Assembly: GCA_010093685.1 (NCBI GenBank)
Contig: MU006225.1
Span: 688,507 to 752,506, forward strand
DNA: 64,000 bases
Direction: 5' to 3'
DNA from: Ophiobolus disseminans
Taxonomy: Eukaryota; Ascomycota; Dothideomycetes; Pleosporales; Phaeosphaeriaceae
The position numbers and the translations under genes were made by a program. Positions 1 to 9,824 of the stretch are shown piece after piece (the first letter of the stretch is position 1; each line of letters begins with the position of its first letter). Below the pieces are notes generated by a model. The model made no database searches and was not told the DNA's origin. It saw only the letters and a program-made list of their open reading frames with translations.

Positions 1-351
1 CCTTGAACTGCAGTATGCACCTACTTGACAATTGACTTTTAGACCGTTCGACCACGTCTTTGCCCGATACAGCCAACTGCACACATCTTCGCCACACAGC
101 TGCATTCACAACAATGACATCAACGAGCGATACTCACTGAGGCGCACTGCGCTTGTGGAACAATCGCTTTGCGGCCCCCTACCCAAAGTTCACTTATCTC
201 ATTAATTGAGGATGTTCGCGCACTCGACCACACGAGCTGAAGTTCAGCAGCAAGGGTACGCGATCTGGCGCCTATCACATCACGCTCGATCTAGTGCACC
301 CCGGCACGTTGCCACTCACCCAGATGCGATCTACCACAACAAACCTCACCC
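1..351. other. 5' edge, upstream region of SLX1
   Basis: No gene is supported here. It is probably the promoter and 5' UTR of the SLX1 gene that starts at 352. A short ORF starting at 294 overlaps SLX1 in another frame and is a shadow. Confidence 0.4.
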
Positions 352-1440
352 ATGATTATGTCCGAAGTTTTCAAAATCGAGAGCCGGCCCGTCCCCGCAT
401 TCTACTGCTGCTACCTGCTGCGGTCAAAGAACCGCAAGGCCTTTTACATCGGCAGCACACCGAACCCGGCGCGTCGCCTGGGCCAGCACAATGGCTCGAG
501 CAAGGGCGGCGCAAAGCGAACGTCGATGCAGGGCAAGCGGCCGTGGGAAATGACGTGCATCGTGACCGGATTCCCGTCGAAGTTTGCGGCGCTGCAGTTT
601 GAGTGGGCGTGGCAAAACACGCATGCGACAAGGCACATCGACAAAGACGTGCGGGATGCGCGAGCGGAGGAGATGCAGAAGGGGAAGAAAGCTGCATCGC
701 CGAATCGGAGGAAGAAGAGACCACCCATGTCCTTGGAAGCGAGGTTGAAGAACCTGCACTATCTGTTGGGCGTGGAAAGCTTCAGTCGATGGCCACTACA
801 TCTGCGGTTCTTTGCGCCGGATGTTTTTGCGCAGTGGGAAAAGCATATTGCGAAGCTGAAAACCACACTGAGGAAGAGCATCACCATACAGCTCACGCCA
901 GCGGAGATACCGAAGCTGGCTGCCGACGTTGCTACTGAGCTACAAACACATTTTATACCGGAGGTGATACGAGCAATACCAGTCGCGTATGAGGACTGCA
1001 AACCCTATATCAAAAAATCACGACTTGTGCTTGAAGACGGTCGACAGCGATCTTGTAGTGTCTGCAGGAAGGCTGCAGATGACTTCTCGTCCCTGATACT
1101 AGTCTGCCCGGTCGATTCTTGCCAGACCGTATCGCATCTGTCTTGCCTATCAACGAAGTTCCTAGGGGAAGCAGGCGATAAGGATGCATTGATGCCCATA
1201 CAAGGCACATGTCCCGGCTGTCATAGCCGGATCGAGTGGGCGGCAATGATGAAAGAGCTCAGTCTACGCCTGAACGGCGAAGAAGAGCTTAAGATACTGT
1301 TCAAGCCCAAGCGGAAGAGAAAGTCCGATAACACTGTAGAGTCGGACACAGGAGACGCACAAGCACTCGACGGAGAAGACGAGGATCTCGATGAGACGTG
1401 GATGGAAGACCTCAGTCAGGACGAAGATGCACCAACGTAG
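352..1440 (+). CDS. SLX1: Structure-specific endonuclease subunit SLX1
   Basis: Catalytic subunit of the SLX1-SLX4 nuclease, which cuts branched DNA (5' flaps, replication forks, Holliday junctions) in the nucleus. The single-exon 362 aa ORF has an N-terminal GIY-YIG nuclease domain: FYCCYLL at about 17-23, FYIGS at 31-35, and R41/R42 just before LGQHN. A C-terminal zinc-binding RING/PHD-like module starts with CSVC, continues with a Cys-rich core and ends with CPGC (about 234-297). The tail is acidic. Length and domain order match fungal SLX1. A second in-frame ATG at 358 gives MSEVFKIE and could equally be the start. No disruptions are seen. Family identity is secure; the start codon is the only doubt. 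Confidence 0.93.
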   Translation: MIMSEVFKIESRPVPAFYCCYLLRSKNRKAFYIGSTPNPARRLGQHNGSSKGGAKRTSMQGKRPWEMTCIVTGFPSKFAALQFEWAWQNTHATRHIDKDVRDARAEEMQKGKKAASPNRRKKRPPMSLEARLKNLHYLLGVESFSRWPLHLRFFAPDVFAQWEKHIAKLKTTLRKSITIQLTPAEIPKLAADVATELQTHFIPEVIRAIPVAYEDCKPYIKKSRLVLEDGRQRSCSVCRKAADDFSSLILVCPVDSCQTVSHLSCLSTKFLGEAGDKDALMPIQGTCPGCHSRIEWAAMMKELSLRLNGEEELKILFKPKRKRKSDNTVESDTGDAQALDGEDEDLDETWMEDLSQDEDAPT

Positions 1441-1459
1441 CCAATTCAAAATGCTCCAT

Positions 1460-2232
1460 TTACCATTCTTCAACCACTCTTAAAGGCAACCCTCCACCAT
1501 CAACACGTTCAATACACCGATCAACAACCTCTTTTACCTGCCTCTGCACCTCCTCCAAACTCTCCCCCGCATCAATCCGCACAAAGTCCTCGCCCTCCTT
1601 CCTCTGCATCAGCGTCTCAAACAGCGCTCTCACACGGTCCTGCATCTCCTTCTTCTCGTACTTCTCCATTCCATAGTCACCACGCTTCGCCGCATCCTCC
1701 GCCGAAATGTCTAGGAAAACGCAAAGATTCGGACGAGGCAACCCGACGTCAGGTTTCCGGCACCATTCGAGGCTCATGCTGGGGTTGTGCTTGGCGGCGG
1801 AATAGACGCACCCGCTGTAGTAGTAGCGGTCTATTATGACTGTTGTGCCGGCTTTGAGGTCGGTTTCGATGGAGGCGCTGGAGTGTTTTAGTATGATTTG
1901 ACTTTGCAGAAACTAGATGATGGGTGTGGAGTGTGGAATGCACCTACGCTGCTTCCCACCTATTCGCAGAAAATAATAGATGAATAACGTGGTCTTCAGA
2001 CTCGCTCTGCCCACTCAGATAGTTGTTGATCATTTGTCCGATTGGTGTCGTCCTATCTATACGTTCTCATCAGTACTCAATATGCGTATCGTACACCAGC
2101 GCACGTACTAGGAAATCGCATGTGCCGCACCTTCTTTCCTTCTTTTTGCAGCGCTTCCACAAGCATCTGGCATTGGGTTGATTTGCCAGCGCGGTCGAGA
2201 CCTTCAAAGACTATAAGTGTGCCGCGCGCCAT
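1460..2232 (-). CDS. CDC8: Thymidylate kinase (dTMP kinase)
   Basis: Phosphorylates dTMP to dTDP in pyrimidine nucleotide synthesis. Three exons read on the minus strand: 2232-2109, 2056-1948 and 1877-1460, 216 aa, with phases that close exactly. Exon 1 carries the P-loop (FEGLDRAGKSTQ, about residues 9-20). Exon 2 begins at the conserved FPNRTTPIG stretch, followed by INNYL and LLFSANRWE. Exon 3 has the IIDRYYYSG motif and PRPNLCVFLD. The exon 1/2 boundary was chosen because it alone restores the Asn-Arg-Thr-Thr motif. Size is normal for eukaryotic TMPK. The stop lies 20 bp from the stop of the convergent SLX1 gene, so the two 3' ends must overlap or nearly touch. Confidence 0.9.
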
Positions 2233-2486
2233 ATTCGATCGTTGTCGTTGTGAAGTTTGTGAGTGCGGAATGAACGTGGAGATGGCAGGGATGAGTGCTG
2301 ATGCGACGCTAATTTGAAGTTAGTGCGACGCTAGTAGTGGGACGGCGCGCTCTCTTTGGCTTCTTACACTTTACATCTGACTGCTTTGAATGTCGTCGAG
2401 CTCATCATATCTGTCCATATCGAGACCAACAATAAGGCGACAACTACTGCTGCTACTCTCTTTGCCCGATCCATCGCCACACGGAC

Positions 2487-3257
2487 ATGGCGCACTACGG
2501 CCTTCTTTCCCTTCCCATGGAACTGCGCCTCGAGATCTATCGCGAGCTGATCACATCATTTCTCGCAAGCCGACAAGTCACCGACTTGTACGGCCTCTTC
2601 CTCTCATGCCGGCAAATCAATCACGAATTCGAGGACGAGTATATAGCCAAGGTGCGACCCTTGCTCGATATTGTGCACGGCTGGAGGACTAAGTGGGAAG
2701 AAGCCGGAATACTTGATCTTGAGCTTGTGAAGAGTGAAAACCTTGAAGAGGCTACCAAAATTGCTGCTATATCGCTATCGCTAAGGATATTTCCTGCATA
2801 TTCTTTCGAGCCACCTATTGGGCCAAACCCAAGCATATTCGCTTTCCTACGGCTTGTTTGCCGCCAAGGCCATAAAACGCTCCATCTCAGCATCGACCAA
2901 TGTTCTGATTCCGACCTGTGTTCTGATTCCGACCTGTTGACTCCCCGCCACGACTTTGGTTGGCTGATCTATCATTTGCTGTTGTGTGGCCATGAGCCGC
3001 CACCTTTCGCGCACTTGGATCGTCTTGTGCTTCACCCCCCGCCAACCCAAGCACACTCAATGTCAACCTGGCTTGATATAAAATATACGTTAGGCTGCTA
3101 TTTCCAGCTGTTCGAGAATGCAGGCTGTTTACCTATCTGGCGAGCGTGGTCGTCTCGGGAGGTACTGAGCGAAACTCATGGGCGGTGGCCATTAGGATTT
3201 GACTTCAAGGACGGACTTCCCGTGGACGTCGGGACCAATATATTGAACGATGATTGA
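2487..3257 (+). CDS. F-box-like 'LPxELRLEIY' protein
   Basis: A 256 aa protein of a large ascomycete family with a degenerate F-box-like N-terminus. LPMELRLEIYREL is at about residues 9-21, followed by GLFLSCRQINHEFEDEYIAKVRPLL. The latter block recurs in the genes at 3661 and about 13.9 kb, so these three are paralogues. No catalytic residues are recognised. F-box-like modules suggest protein binding, perhaps to SCF components, but that is inference. A perfect tandem duplication of about 18 bp codes for a repeated SDSDL/CSDSDL stretch near residue 140. The ORF is a single exon and its ATG precedes the conserved block closely. Confidence 0.7.
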   Translation: MAHYGLLSLPMELRLEIYRELITSFLASRQVTDLYGLFLSCRQINHEFEDEYIAKVRPLLDIVHGWRTKWEEAGILDLELVKSENLEEATKIAAISLSLRIFPAYSFEPPIGPNPSIFAFLRLVCRQGHKTLHLSIDQCSDSDLCSDSDLLTPRHDFGWLIYHLLLCGHEPPPFAHLDRLVLHPPPTQAHSMSTWLDIKYTLGCYFQLFENAGCLPIWRAWSSREVLSETHGRWPLGFDFKDGLPVDVGTNILNDD

Positions 3258-3660
3258 AGTAATTCGGTTTCGACGAAACGCGATAATGGTGCTCGTTCCA
3301 TGGTTGAACCCTGGCACTGAGCGCTCTGTCTGTCTCGTTCTCGTTTTCTGTGTTAGGACAGCTATAACCTGCCTACAGCTCTTAGGCACCGCCAAGTGTA
3401 TTATTACCATTTCATTCACTGAGGTCACGACCCTTAGGCGTTTGTCACTTCGCGCTAGTTCCGAGGGCCCCTTCATACAATTCTCGCCTCACCCCTCAGC
3501 ATATTTTTCTTGCTACTCACGCCCGCAATACTCTCATACACTCAACTTCTATCGCACAACAATCTCACACCTCCAGACATTCAAGTCTCAACCTTCTCGA
3601 CGCCGCCCTCACGGTCGCCCAATCTCTCATAAAGCACAAACCAGCACGCTGAGTAACGCA

Positions 3661-4410
3661 ATGACTCATAGCTTCTTCGTCCTTCCGCCAGAGCTGAGGC
3701 TGCAAGTCTATGCCCATGCTACGTCGGGATCCATGGCGGATGGAAAGATTACAGATATTGGCGGTCTGCTCTTCAGCTGTCGCGAGATTTACGGCGAGAT
3801 GAACACTGGCTTCGTGTCGAAGGTTCGGCCTATCCTAGAAAATATGAGCAAATGGATCGCCACGCACCCTGATCGTACACCTGTTCTGATCCGATTCTCT
3901 CCCGACTACAACTTTGTTCATCATCCGACAAAGGCAACGATCAGCCTCCCAAGCCGGTTATCTGACGATGATGAAGGGACAGAATACCTTCAAAAATACG
4001 TGCCCGTTGCCTCAGCTGCGGTCTTGTGCGATCTGTTCTGCTTGTCATGGACTGTCATCACTATCCACTTATACTTCCCAAACAAAAGCCAGGATGAAGA
4101 AGGAAGGTTTATCGACATGTGGAAAATGTATCTGAATCTATTCTACCGCCTGGCAGCCGATTTTGGCTACCATGGCGTTTCACGACATTTCGCAGACGCC
4201 GAAACTGTCGTATTACGTCTCCGTGACGGACAGAAACATAGCAAGGACTTCGATTCCAGGGTGCACGATTTGGTGAATGCGGTCGTGTTCTACATGGCGC
4301 AATTGTTGCAGCCAAACGGCCCTCTTGCACGCAAGTGCAGGACATCGACCACCAAAAGTTTGGTTGGTAGACAAATGCAGTGGGAATCTAGGTTCCATAT
4401 TGCAGAATAG
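3661..4410 (+). CDS. F-box-like 'LPPELRLQVY' protein, paralogue of the 2487 gene
   Basis: A 249 aa single-exon protein starting at the ATG at 3661. The open frame extends further 5', but its upstream part looks non-coding and the conserved block begins 7 residues after this ATG. It has LPPELRLQVY, then GGLLFSCREIYGEMNTGFVSKVRPIL, matching the neighbour 400 bp upstream in order and spacing. Further on, MYLNLFYRL and ETVVLRLRDGQ align with MYL/LFY and RLVL segments of the other family members. The function is unknown. Tandem arrangement with the 2487 gene suggests local duplication followed by strong divergence. Confidence 0.68.
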   Translation: MTHSFFVLPPELRLQVYAHATSGSMADGKITDIGGLLFSCREIYGEMNTGFVSKVRPILENMSKWIATHPDRTPVLIRFSPDYNFVHHPTKATISLPSRLSDDDEGTEYLQKYVPVASAAVLCDLFCLSWTVITIHLYFPNKSQDEEGRFIDMWKMYLNLFYRLAADFGYHGVSRHFADAETVVLRLRDGQKHSKDFDSRVHDLVNAVVFYMAQLLQPNGPLARKCRTSTTKSLVGRQMQWESRFHIAE

Positions 4411-4766
4411 CTCTCAAAGCCTTAGGATGTTATATGATTTCGATGTCACATAATCAGCGCTTTGAGATCAGCCAACTACCTCAACCGCAATATAGGATCG
4501 CAACGGTCTGTTCGAAGATGCCACGGCAGGAATGAGATACACGGCTGTTTGCTTGAGCTGGCGGATTGTAATCGCTTATCTTCTTCCACTTGAGATGAAC
4601 TTGCCAAAGAGTTCTTGCTTTGAGGTTCGAAGAATTGAGTACAATCTCAATGAAATAGACAATATATCGGAAATGTGTTGACCGCTTGCAGCATGGAAAA
4701 GTTATACTGAAATACATGCCTATTGAATAGCACATAAAAATCCTCTACCACAACTATCTGCTCTGT
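4411..4766. other. Intergenic, convergent 3' ends
   Basis: A 356 bp spacer between two convergent F-box-like genes. It is AT-rich towards 4700. No gene, repeat or RNA is recognised. Confidence 0.4.
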
Positions 4767-5759
4767 TCACAACACCTGCAACCCCCTCTCCCTCCTCTTC
4801 GCCCACGTTACTGTCTTATACTCCTTCAGCGCATCTTGCGACACATACCTCTCATCCAAATTCCCCACAGCCCTCAATCTCTTCGCAACATCATACTCGC
4901 GAAAGTCCTGACCATCCAGTCTCACCACCACACGATCCACATGCTCGTACAAGATCTTGCCATACTGAAACCACTCCACATCCCCACCAGCCAGTAATCC
5001 AAAGATGTCGTGTGAAACGAATTGAGCCAAATATCTTGGATCCAGAACTGTCGTTTCCGCGTCTTGAGTGCGGTGAGGTGAGGCACTTCTCGGAACTTCG
5101 AACGATGCCGGATCCACATCCGGCGGAGTGACAATATTGATATCAATGGTCTTGGCCGTGACGTGACGATGCTCGTCCTCAGTTTTGACCTCACCTCGTG
5201 GCCCTGCTTTGATGAAGCGCTCAAGAATGCTGTAAATCTGCCAACCCATCGCAGGTCCCGCGCCACAGCCACACCGAAAACCTATATAGTCGTCGTACTT
5301 CGTCGTGTACAGTCCTGGGTTACTTTTACCGTCATGCTCGCGTAGACGGCCTTTTCTGTTGTCATAGCAACCTGCTATCCGTATCGTCACGTTGACTTTG
5401 TCCACGCTGGAGGTCAGGAGGGGCACGCGTGTCCATGTTGGCAGGGGGATGACTTCGTCTAGAATGACGATGTCGAGGTCGTACTCGCGGGCGTGAAGAA
5501 GATCGATGTTTTCCAATGTTTCAGTGTGGAGTTGGTGGTTGGTGAGGAGGAGGCTTGTGGTATTCACGATTGGGTTGTCGGGCAGGCTCAGCACTACTTT
5601 ACACCAACTCCCCAGGCGTGGGTTCTCAAGAATCTTTCGAGGCTGGGTCATTTCTTCGAAGGTTTGATCGAGCTCCGGGGCTGTGTTTTGATGTGACTCG
5701 ATGACATAACCCAAGATCTGATCGCGAAGTTCTCGTGGTACGGTCAGGAGCGTTGCCAT
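4767..5759 (-). CDS. Conserved fungal protein with F-box-like N-terminus
   Basis: An intact 330 aa single-exon ORF. The N-terminus reads LTVPRELRDQILGYVIES, the F-box-like signature in a second variant. NTTSLLLTNHQLHTETL follows, a spacing common in Dothideomycete orphan proteins of this type. A Gly/Cys-rich GFRCGCGAGPAMGW segment lies near the middle, and the C-terminus contains YVSQDALKEYKTVTWAKRRERG. No enzyme motif, signal peptide or membrane segment is seen. It is more distant from the 2487/3661 pair than they are from each other. Function unknown. Confidence 0.65.
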   Translation of the reverse strand: MATLLTVPRELRDQILGYVIESHQNTAPELDQTFEEMTQPRKILENPRLGSWCKVVLSLPDNPIVNTTSLLLTNHQLHTETLENIDLLHAREYDLDIVILDEVIPLPTWTRVPLLTSSVDKVNVTIRIAGCYDNRKGRLREHDGKSNPGLYTTKYDDYIGFRCGCGAGPAMGWQIYSILERFIKAGPRGEVKTEDEHRHVTAKTIDINIVTPPDVDPASFEVPRSASPHRTQDAETTVLDPRYLAQFVSHDIFGLLAGGDVEWFQYGKILYEHVDRVVVRLDGQDFREYDVAKRLRAVGNLDERYVSQDALKEYKTVTWAKRRERGLQVL

Positions 5760-6480
5760 GATTTAATACAGATTATGGAAGTTCACAAGTATGGATATGC
5801 TTGCTCACCAGATATACAGGAATTGAACGGGTATAAATTTTATAAGATGTTGAGAGTGAGGCGCTCCCTGGGTGCCAGTAATGGCAGCCTAGTGCGCCGA
5901 GGGGAAGTGGGGGTAAGCGCGTCGCACATCCAGACAGACTCATACAACTCCACGGGCATACTTATTTTTCCCTTTGTTTATAATCTTTCATATATCGCAC
6001 ACATTTCAACACTTGAAGATAGTTGTGCATCGAGCGCTACATAAATGACTAGGTACCTACCTGACAACAGCTCGTAGCAAGCAGCTTCCAAGGTTGTATC
6101 TTCCCGGCCTTGTCCCGGATCCGGTTCGGAGTACTACCAACATGCTCGTCCAAATCTCGCGCTGCGACAAATTATTAGTACTTCTTAGTCCTGTGCAGTA
6201 GTGGTGGGAAGAAATATCACAACTGAAGCTACCTACCTAGGTAGGTAGTTGAGTGAATAGATCGCAATGGCCAGACATCGCGAGCATCATGCGCTGGAAA
6301 TTATTTCTTGATTCCATTTCGAATGGAACGCCTGAGTAATAGGACTATGATCCTTGCCTTGACAGGCAGCCTGATTTTGCATGTAAGCGACCACGCGTAC
6401 ACAATGATGACCGACCGGGTACAACTTCAACGCCTTCACTGCAGTACTCGAAGGCACTTACTTGACACGACATTTTCACA
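5760..6480. other. Intergenic region between divergent genes
   Basis: A 720 bp region between divergently transcribed genes, presumably containing both promoters. It holds a perfect 20 bp palindrome (6229-6248) and a related TAGGTACCTACCTG at about 6051. Short ORFs here lack any recognisable protein feature. Confidence 0.4.
6229..6248. repeat. Perfect 20 bp palindrome of CCTAGG/TACC type
   Basis: The sequence CTACCTACCTAGGTAGGTAG equals its own reverse complement. It lies about 230 bp upstream of the SDR start. Shorter relatives (ACCTAGGTA cores) occur at about 35570 and 42450-42475, also in intergenic DNA. It could be a dimeric factor site or a hairpin; function is not shown. Confidence 0.6.
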
Positions 6481-7452
6481 ATGAGCAAATCGAACACAAA
6501 CGTGAAGTCGGTACTCATCACCGGATGCAGCGACGGAGGGATCGGTAGTGCACTCGCCATCAGTTTTGCGCAGCGCGGTTTACTCGTTTTTGCAACCACG
6601 CGTTGCATCTCCAGCATGTCGAAGCTCGAAAATTTGCCAAATGTGCGTCTCCTCACGCTGGATATCTCCAATGCGACTCAAATCCGCGAGGCGGTAGAAG
6701 TTGTAAAGAAGGAAACTGGTGGCAGGTTGGATTACCTCGTCAATAACGCGGGCTTGGGACGTTTCATGCCACTTCTCGACGAGCCAGAGGAGTTGTTAGA
6801 AGCTAAAGAGATATTCGACATCAATGTCTGGGCGCAACTTAACGTGTCGCAAGCCTTTGCGCCGTTGTTGATTGAGGCGAAAGGGACAATTGTGTACATC
6901 TCTAGTCTGGCTGGACAGACAAATGTTCCGTGGATCGGTAAGTCAAATTAACCCTAACAGGGGACTAGATATCGAACCTGGCTGAAGATATACAGGAGTT
7001 TACGCAGCCTCGAAGCGGGCAGCAGAGATCCTGTTCGACACTCTGCGCCTTGAGCTTGCACCTTTCGGCGTCAAGGTTACTAGCGTAATATCTTCGCCAG
7101 TCACGTCACTGGGCTTGACGCACACAGAGAAGTGGGTCATGCCCGAGGACTCACTGTACGACGAAATTAGAGAGAAGTATACGAAAACCGTAGGGGGTGA
7201 TGACGGCTCGCCAAGGATGGATACAAACGAGTACGCGGAAGTTGTTGTAAAGAGGGTTTTGGCAGGTGGTGGTGCGAAGTTCTGGGCTGGCGCAAATGCA
7301 GGTATACTTAAGTTTGTGTTGGCGTGGATGCCGACTTTTATCATGGTATGTATGACGCGAGTGACATGATAGTAGCGAGGCTAACGGTTCAATAGGACTC
7401 GCAGATGGCTAAGAACAATGGACTGGACGTGATGGCGAAAAACAGGAAATAG
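6481..7452 (+). CDS. Short-chain dehydrogenase, Ayr1-like
   Basis: NAD(P)H-dependent reductase resembling 1-acyl-dihydroxyacetone-phosphate reductase (Ayr1) of lipid droplets and ER. Three exons: 6481-6937, 6996-7345 and 7396-7452, giving 287 aa in continuous frame. It has the cofactor motif TGCSDGGIGSA (about 14-24), the structural LVNNAGLG, a catalytic Ser in ISSLAG, and YAASK, the YxxxK pair, right after intron 1. The C-terminal part has hydrophobic FVLAWMPTFIM, consistent with membrane association. Substrate is inferred from family resemblance only. The stop lies 17 bp from the stop of the convergent GMC gene. Confidence 0.88.
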
Positions 7453-7469
7453 TACATAGAGTCGCCCAT

Positions 7470-9257
7470 CTAATGATGAGAGAGTATGGCATCTGCGATC
7501 TTCGCGGCAATGGCATACACAGTCGCCGTCAAATGCCCACTGATTTGAGTTGGAAACACGCTTGCATCTACCACTCTGACGTTCTTTGTTCCGTACACTT
7601 TTCCTTTCGAGTCCACCACTCCACCAAGTTCTTGACTCATCATCGCGCAGGTGCTGACCGGATGAGAATTGCTCGAGTATGTCTGTTTTATCCACGACGA
7701 CCAAGCTTGGTCTCTCCACGTCGCGTTTGGAGGCACGGTTGCAAAACTCGGCGTTATTTCAGCAATCACATTTTGTGAGAGTGGCGCGGTGGCAAAAAAC
7801 TCGCGGATTCGGATCGCTATGGCGGCTTGCACATAAACATCGATGGGAAGCTGGAAGAAGTTTGGATTGATCGCGGGCTGGATGCTCGGATTGGCAGAGT
7901 CGATATGGATCGAGCCGCGAGAAAGTGGGAGCAGATTCCAGTATTGGCAGACAATCGAGGTCTCGTATGGCACCCAGAGAAGTTCTGCTAGTGGCACGGT
8001 GCTATTCGGGGCGAAGATGAGTTCTACTTGGTGCTGTAACAGTTGCTCTTGGATCTCGACAGTAGTCGTGCCAGGTGTAGAGTCTGCGACGATCGTAGCT
8101 ACATAATCGCTGATGTTAGCTCGAACTTCCTTTGTGATGGCTGCTAGATCTTCACGAAAGAGGTCGGAGGCCGTGAGGAAGGTAGCGAATGTCGGATAGC
8201 CAGTCCAGTTCGTTGATGATGAGTATACTACTCCATTTGCTGGCTGGTCCATCAAGTTCGATCCTACAGTCGAACGGGGAATTGTTGTCTTGATACCGAG
8301 GGGTTTGAGAACTGCAGGGTTGCCGATGCCAGAATTCTCGAGGAGTGCGGGACTGCGGATTGACCCTGCGGCAATGATAACTTCTTTGGCCACGCGGACT
8401 AGCTCGGTTTTGTTTCTCAGTGTGAGAATCTCCACTCCGATTGCAACAGGGTCTCCATCAGTTTTCATCTCCTTATCCCAAACAATCTTTGAAGCAGTTG
8501 AGTTGAGAAAGATATGAAGATTTGGTCTTGCTTCAGCGATAGGCCAGTAGTATGCACGCGCAGCATCTTCGCGAATAACCGCGGCGGCATTGAGCATCGC
8601 AGGCCAGGTGGTCGTTCCAGGCATGCTGCCGTCGTTTGCATCAATATTGACTGCATAGCCAAGGGAATACGTTGTGTGTTGCAGGATGTCAAAAGCACCT
8701 TGGCCAGTGAGGTATGGTGTGAAGCCTACATCAACTTGGTTTCCATACCCATGTGCGCTTTCTTCATAGGTCGCACCATTCTTTCGTTGGGCATCGTCTG
8801 GCACCTGGAAAGCTTCATGTGTGAGATAGTATGGCCACATGCTCCCCCAATTCCAGCCATCGTTTCCTAGCTCTTCCCACGCGTCGATCTGCGCCTTTTC
8901 GGCCCGTACATACGTCATCCCATTGATGACCGTAGTACCTCCAAGTGCCTTACCAGCGAGGTAAGACAATGTACCATTTGACGCATATTTCTGCGGCACG
9001 CTATGGTAGCTCCAGTCTACCTGGGTGCCGATCCCAGGGCTAAATTCGGCTATGGACCTTGGAAGTCTGGTCACGTTTTGGTTTTGGAGTGCGGAGGCTC
9101 CTGCTTCAATGACTGCGACAGTAAAATTCGGATTTGAGGAAAGGCGGTTCGCTACCAGAAGTCCTGCAGGTCCTCCCCCGACAATGACGAAATCGAAGGA
9201 TGTGCATGCCGCGGCTATGCCTGGAGCCAACGCAAGGAAGGCGAGAAAGTACATCAT
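7470..9257 (-). CDS. Secreted GMC-family FAD oxidoreductase
   Basis: Glucose-methanol-choline oxidoreductase of 595 aa, single exon. A cleavable signal peptide (about residues 1-17) is followed at once by the FAD-binding FDFVIVGGGPAGLLVANRLS, with GxGxxG at G27/G29/G32. Further GMC signatures are GKALGGTTVINGMTYVR near 105 and AAGSIRSPALLENSGIG in the middle. The C-terminal substrate domain has NSHPVSTCAMM with the candidate catalytic His, and VVDASVFPTQISGHLTATVYAIA with the second His. Many N-x-S/T sequons fit secretion. Alcohol, aryl-alcohol or sugar oxidation is the usual role of such proteins; the exact substrate cannot be read here. Confidence 0.92.
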   Translation of the reverse strand: MMYFLAFLALAPGIAAACTSFDFVIVGGGPAGLLVANRLSSNPNFTVAVIEAGASALQNQNVTRLPRSIAEFSPGIGTQVDWSYHSVPQKYASNGTLSYLAGKALGGTTVINGMTYVRAEKAQIDAWEELGNDGWNWGSMWPYYLTHEAFQVPDDAQRKNGATYEESAHGYGNQVDVGFTPYLTGQGAFDILQHTTYSLGYAVNIDANDGSMPGTTTWPAMLNAAAVIREDAARAYYWPIAEARPNLHIFLNSTASKIVWDKEMKTDGDPVAIGVEILTLRNKTELVRVAKEVIIAAGSIRSPALLENSGIGNPAVLKPLGIKTTIPRSTVGSNLMDQPANGVVYSSSTNWTGYPTFATFLTASDLFREDLAAITKEVRANISDYVATIVADSTPGTTTVEIQEQLLQHQVELIFAPNSTVPLAELLWVPYETSIVCQYWNLLPLSRGSIHIDSANPSIQPAINPNFFQLPIDVYVQAAIAIRIREFFATAPLSQNVIAEITPSFATVPPNATWRDQAWSSWIKQTYSSNSHPVSTCAMMSQELGGVVDSKGKVYGTKNVRVVDASVFPTQISGHLTATVYAIAAKIADAILSHH

Positions 9258-9824
9258 CGGTGCGGAAACGATTCAGTGCTTTGCTGGGAAAAGAACAGCA
9301 AAAAGAGCTTCTTGACTAAACGAGTACTGGAAAGTTGGCTCCGCACGTGTTGTGGTGTAGGCCCGGGGAGGGTTGGCGCTTACGTCACTGTCATTAGTCA
9401 CTTACCTAACTAGGAAGGAATCTTTTACGTCTTACAAGAGCTGAAATGTCTACAACGCAAGCAAAGTGTGCACAGGCCCGAGAGTCTTCGTACAACTCAC
9501 ATTGGTCGGTCGTGGCTGACTTCTTACTAGATGTTGCCAAATGCAGAAAGGGTGGCGCTATGTACATTCTGTGCACCCTAAGTCAAAGCAATCATGGCTA
9601 CGCACAATTGCTTTTGCTCGAATTCAACTCGAGTGAAAGCGAAAGTCAAGCACCTCAATAGCGCCCATCCCTATACCATCAAAGAAGATCTTAGCTTATT
9701 ACTCACCTAAACTTTCCAAGTCAACTCCCCGGGATCCTTTCAACTTCAATTCTTCAGGCAAAACATCCATACGAAGGTGGAGGTACCTTACAACAACCGT
9801 CCTCCTCCACCATACGAGACGCCG
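9258..9824. other. Intergenic region
   Basis: Divergent promoters of the GMC gene and the gene at 9825. A 71-codon ORF at 9446 has no recognisable features. A TTACCTAACTAGG element occurs at about 9400. Nothing else is seen. Confidence 0.35.

Noticed and set aside
9777..9824. Start of the F-box-like gene at 9777
   Set aside because: The codon is GTG, which is not a normal fungal nuclear start; the first ATG is at 9825.
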